From positions 1 through 60,561 of the forward strand of contig NZ_JAJSOH010000038.1 of assembly GCF_021277265.1 (NCBI RefSeq): a stretch of DNA of 60,561 nt, in the 5' to 3' direction. The position numbers were made by a program, and so were the translations under genes. Below the pieces are notes generated by a model that saw only the letters and a program-made list of their open reading frames with translations, did no database searches and had not been told where the DNA came from. The stretch is from Kineosporia rhizophila. Its GTDB lineage: Bacteria; Actinomycetota; Actinomycetes; Actinomycetales; Kineosporiaceae. Each line of letters begins with the position of its first letter. Within the stretch, counting starts at the first letter, position 1. Positions 59,922 through 60,561 of this stretch are shown here, piece after piece.

Positions 59922-60060
59922 GCGTCCTCCTTCTCGAGACGCACCCGGACGGCCCGGGGCGCTTTCTTGATCGAGCATCCCCACAGATCGGGCAATCCGC
60001 TTCCCGAGATGCCAGAGATGCTGCAAGCGCTGGTCACGGGGCAGGCCGTAACGTTGGGGG

Positions 60061-60561
60061 GTGCCTCCTACCCCCGTGCGCAGCCTGGCCGACGAACTGC
60101 GCAGCTGGGACGACGAGAGGCTGGTCTCGCTGCTGGAGCAGCGCCCCGACCTCACCGTGCCGCCGCCGCCCGACCTGGGCGGCCTGGCCACTGCCGCGGT
60201 CAGCCGGCTGTCGGTGCAGCGTGCGGTGGACGGTCTGGACGCGCGCACGCTGCAGGTGCTCGAGGTGATGGCGGTCAGCCCGGAACCGGTTTCGTCGGGT
60301 GAGCTGACCCGGCGCTGGGGAGCGCCGGTGAGCGGGCCGCTCGCCCACCTGCGCGGGCTGGGCCTGGTGTGGGGCGGCGCTCGTTCGCTGCACCTGGTCC
60401 GGGCGGCCCGCGAGAGTCTGGGCCCGCACCCCGCCGGACTGGGCCCGCCGCTGGCCGAGGCCCTGGGCCGGCGTTCGCCGCAGCGCCTGGCCGAGGTGAT
60501 GGAAGATCTGGGGCTCCCGCCGTCCGGCGATCCGGACACGGCGCTGGCCCGGCTGGCCGCC
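60061..60561 (+). CDS. Helicase-associated (XPB N-terminal-like) protein, 5' part
   Basis: A partial gene leaving the window at the right edge after 167 codons. SLADELRSWDDERLVSLLEQRPDL and LSVQRAVDGLDARTLQVLEV match the start of actinobacterial 'helicase conserved C-terminal domain' proteins related to XPB N-terminal regions, which usually neighbour an XPB-type helicase gene. The rest, LTRRWGAPVSGPLAHLRGLGL, looks like a winged helix. TAACGT lies six bases before the GTG at 60061, so the transcript is probably leaderless. It is divergent from the membrane protein gene. Confidence 0.8.
   Translation, partial: MPPTPVRSLADELRSWDDERLVSLLEQRPDLTVPPPPDLGGLATAAVSRLSVQRAVDGLDARTLQVLEVMAVSPEPVSSGELTRRWGAPVSGPLAHLRGLGLVWGGARSLHLVRAARESLGPHPAGLGPPLAEALGRRSPQRLAEVMEDLGLPPSGDPDTALARLAA

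Noticed and set aside
1..60561. CRISPR arrays, insertion sequences or phage modules
   Set aside because: No regularly spaced direct repeats, transposase motifs, integrase or phage structural genes were found on either strand.

Overview
The window is chromosomal DNA from a very GC-rich actinomycete. Evidence includes GTG and TTG starts, tight 4-base stop/start overlaps, many apparently leaderless genes (TANNNT six or seven bases before the start codon), DUF427, DUF2530 and DUF3027 proteins, an IdeR-type DtxR regulator, an XPB-type helicase gene start and a c-di-AMP riboswitch on a cell-wall hydrolase. The content would suit a free-living relative of Kineosporia or similar, but the sequence alone does not fix the genus. 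No tRNA, rRNA, CRISPR array, insertion sequence or prophage was recognised.

Layout. 1-9464: a lytic transglycosylase running off the left edge, DUF427, an MMPL exporter with its own two-component system, a TehA-type transporter, an isopenicillin-N-synthase-like dioxygenase, MarR and CsbD. 9662-18845: a coupled SHOCT/DUF2089 pair, a low-complexity membrane protein, an ABC exporter beside a second NarL-type two-component system, a secreted protein, and a fatty-acid desaturase behind a palindromic operator. 18846-31736: serS, a sugar-phosphate epimerase, an HNH nuclease, an NlpC/P60 hydrolase under a c-di-AMP riboswitch, a DtxR regulator, a giant helical protein of unknown function, pdxH, a citrate synthase and serC. 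31852-36380: a sulfate ABC importer operon with a palindrome over its -10, a leaderless 45-codon upstream ORF and a cysteine-free Rrf2 regulator. 36466-38504: an ESX/WXG-like protein and a large protein ending in a RelA/SpoT-type nucleotide pyrophosphokinase domain. 39591-45150: a urate-degradation operon (uraD, uraH, uricase, DUF6986, allantoinase, allantoicase). 45190-60561: a secreted propeller-like protein, a methyltransferase, a broken DUF3800-like gene, a CPBP protease, MFS/MarR, DUF2530, an operon of cold-shock protein, DUF3027 and a sacsin/Hsp90-like ATPase, a HAD phosphatase, two membrane-linked paralogue-like proteins and the start of a helicase-family gene.

How genes work together. 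The urate operon should convert urate to allantoin, then allantoate, then ureidoglycolate plus urea. The cys operon imports sulfate, and the adjacent Rrf2 protein is a natural candidate to repress it. Both two-component systems sit beside exporters and probably control them. The most unusual module is the WXG-like/RelA-SpoT pair. It looks like a secreted or intracellular nucleotide-pyrophosphokinase toxin without an adjacent immunity gene, and its promoter region carries a perfect DnaA-box sequence inside an inverted repeat.
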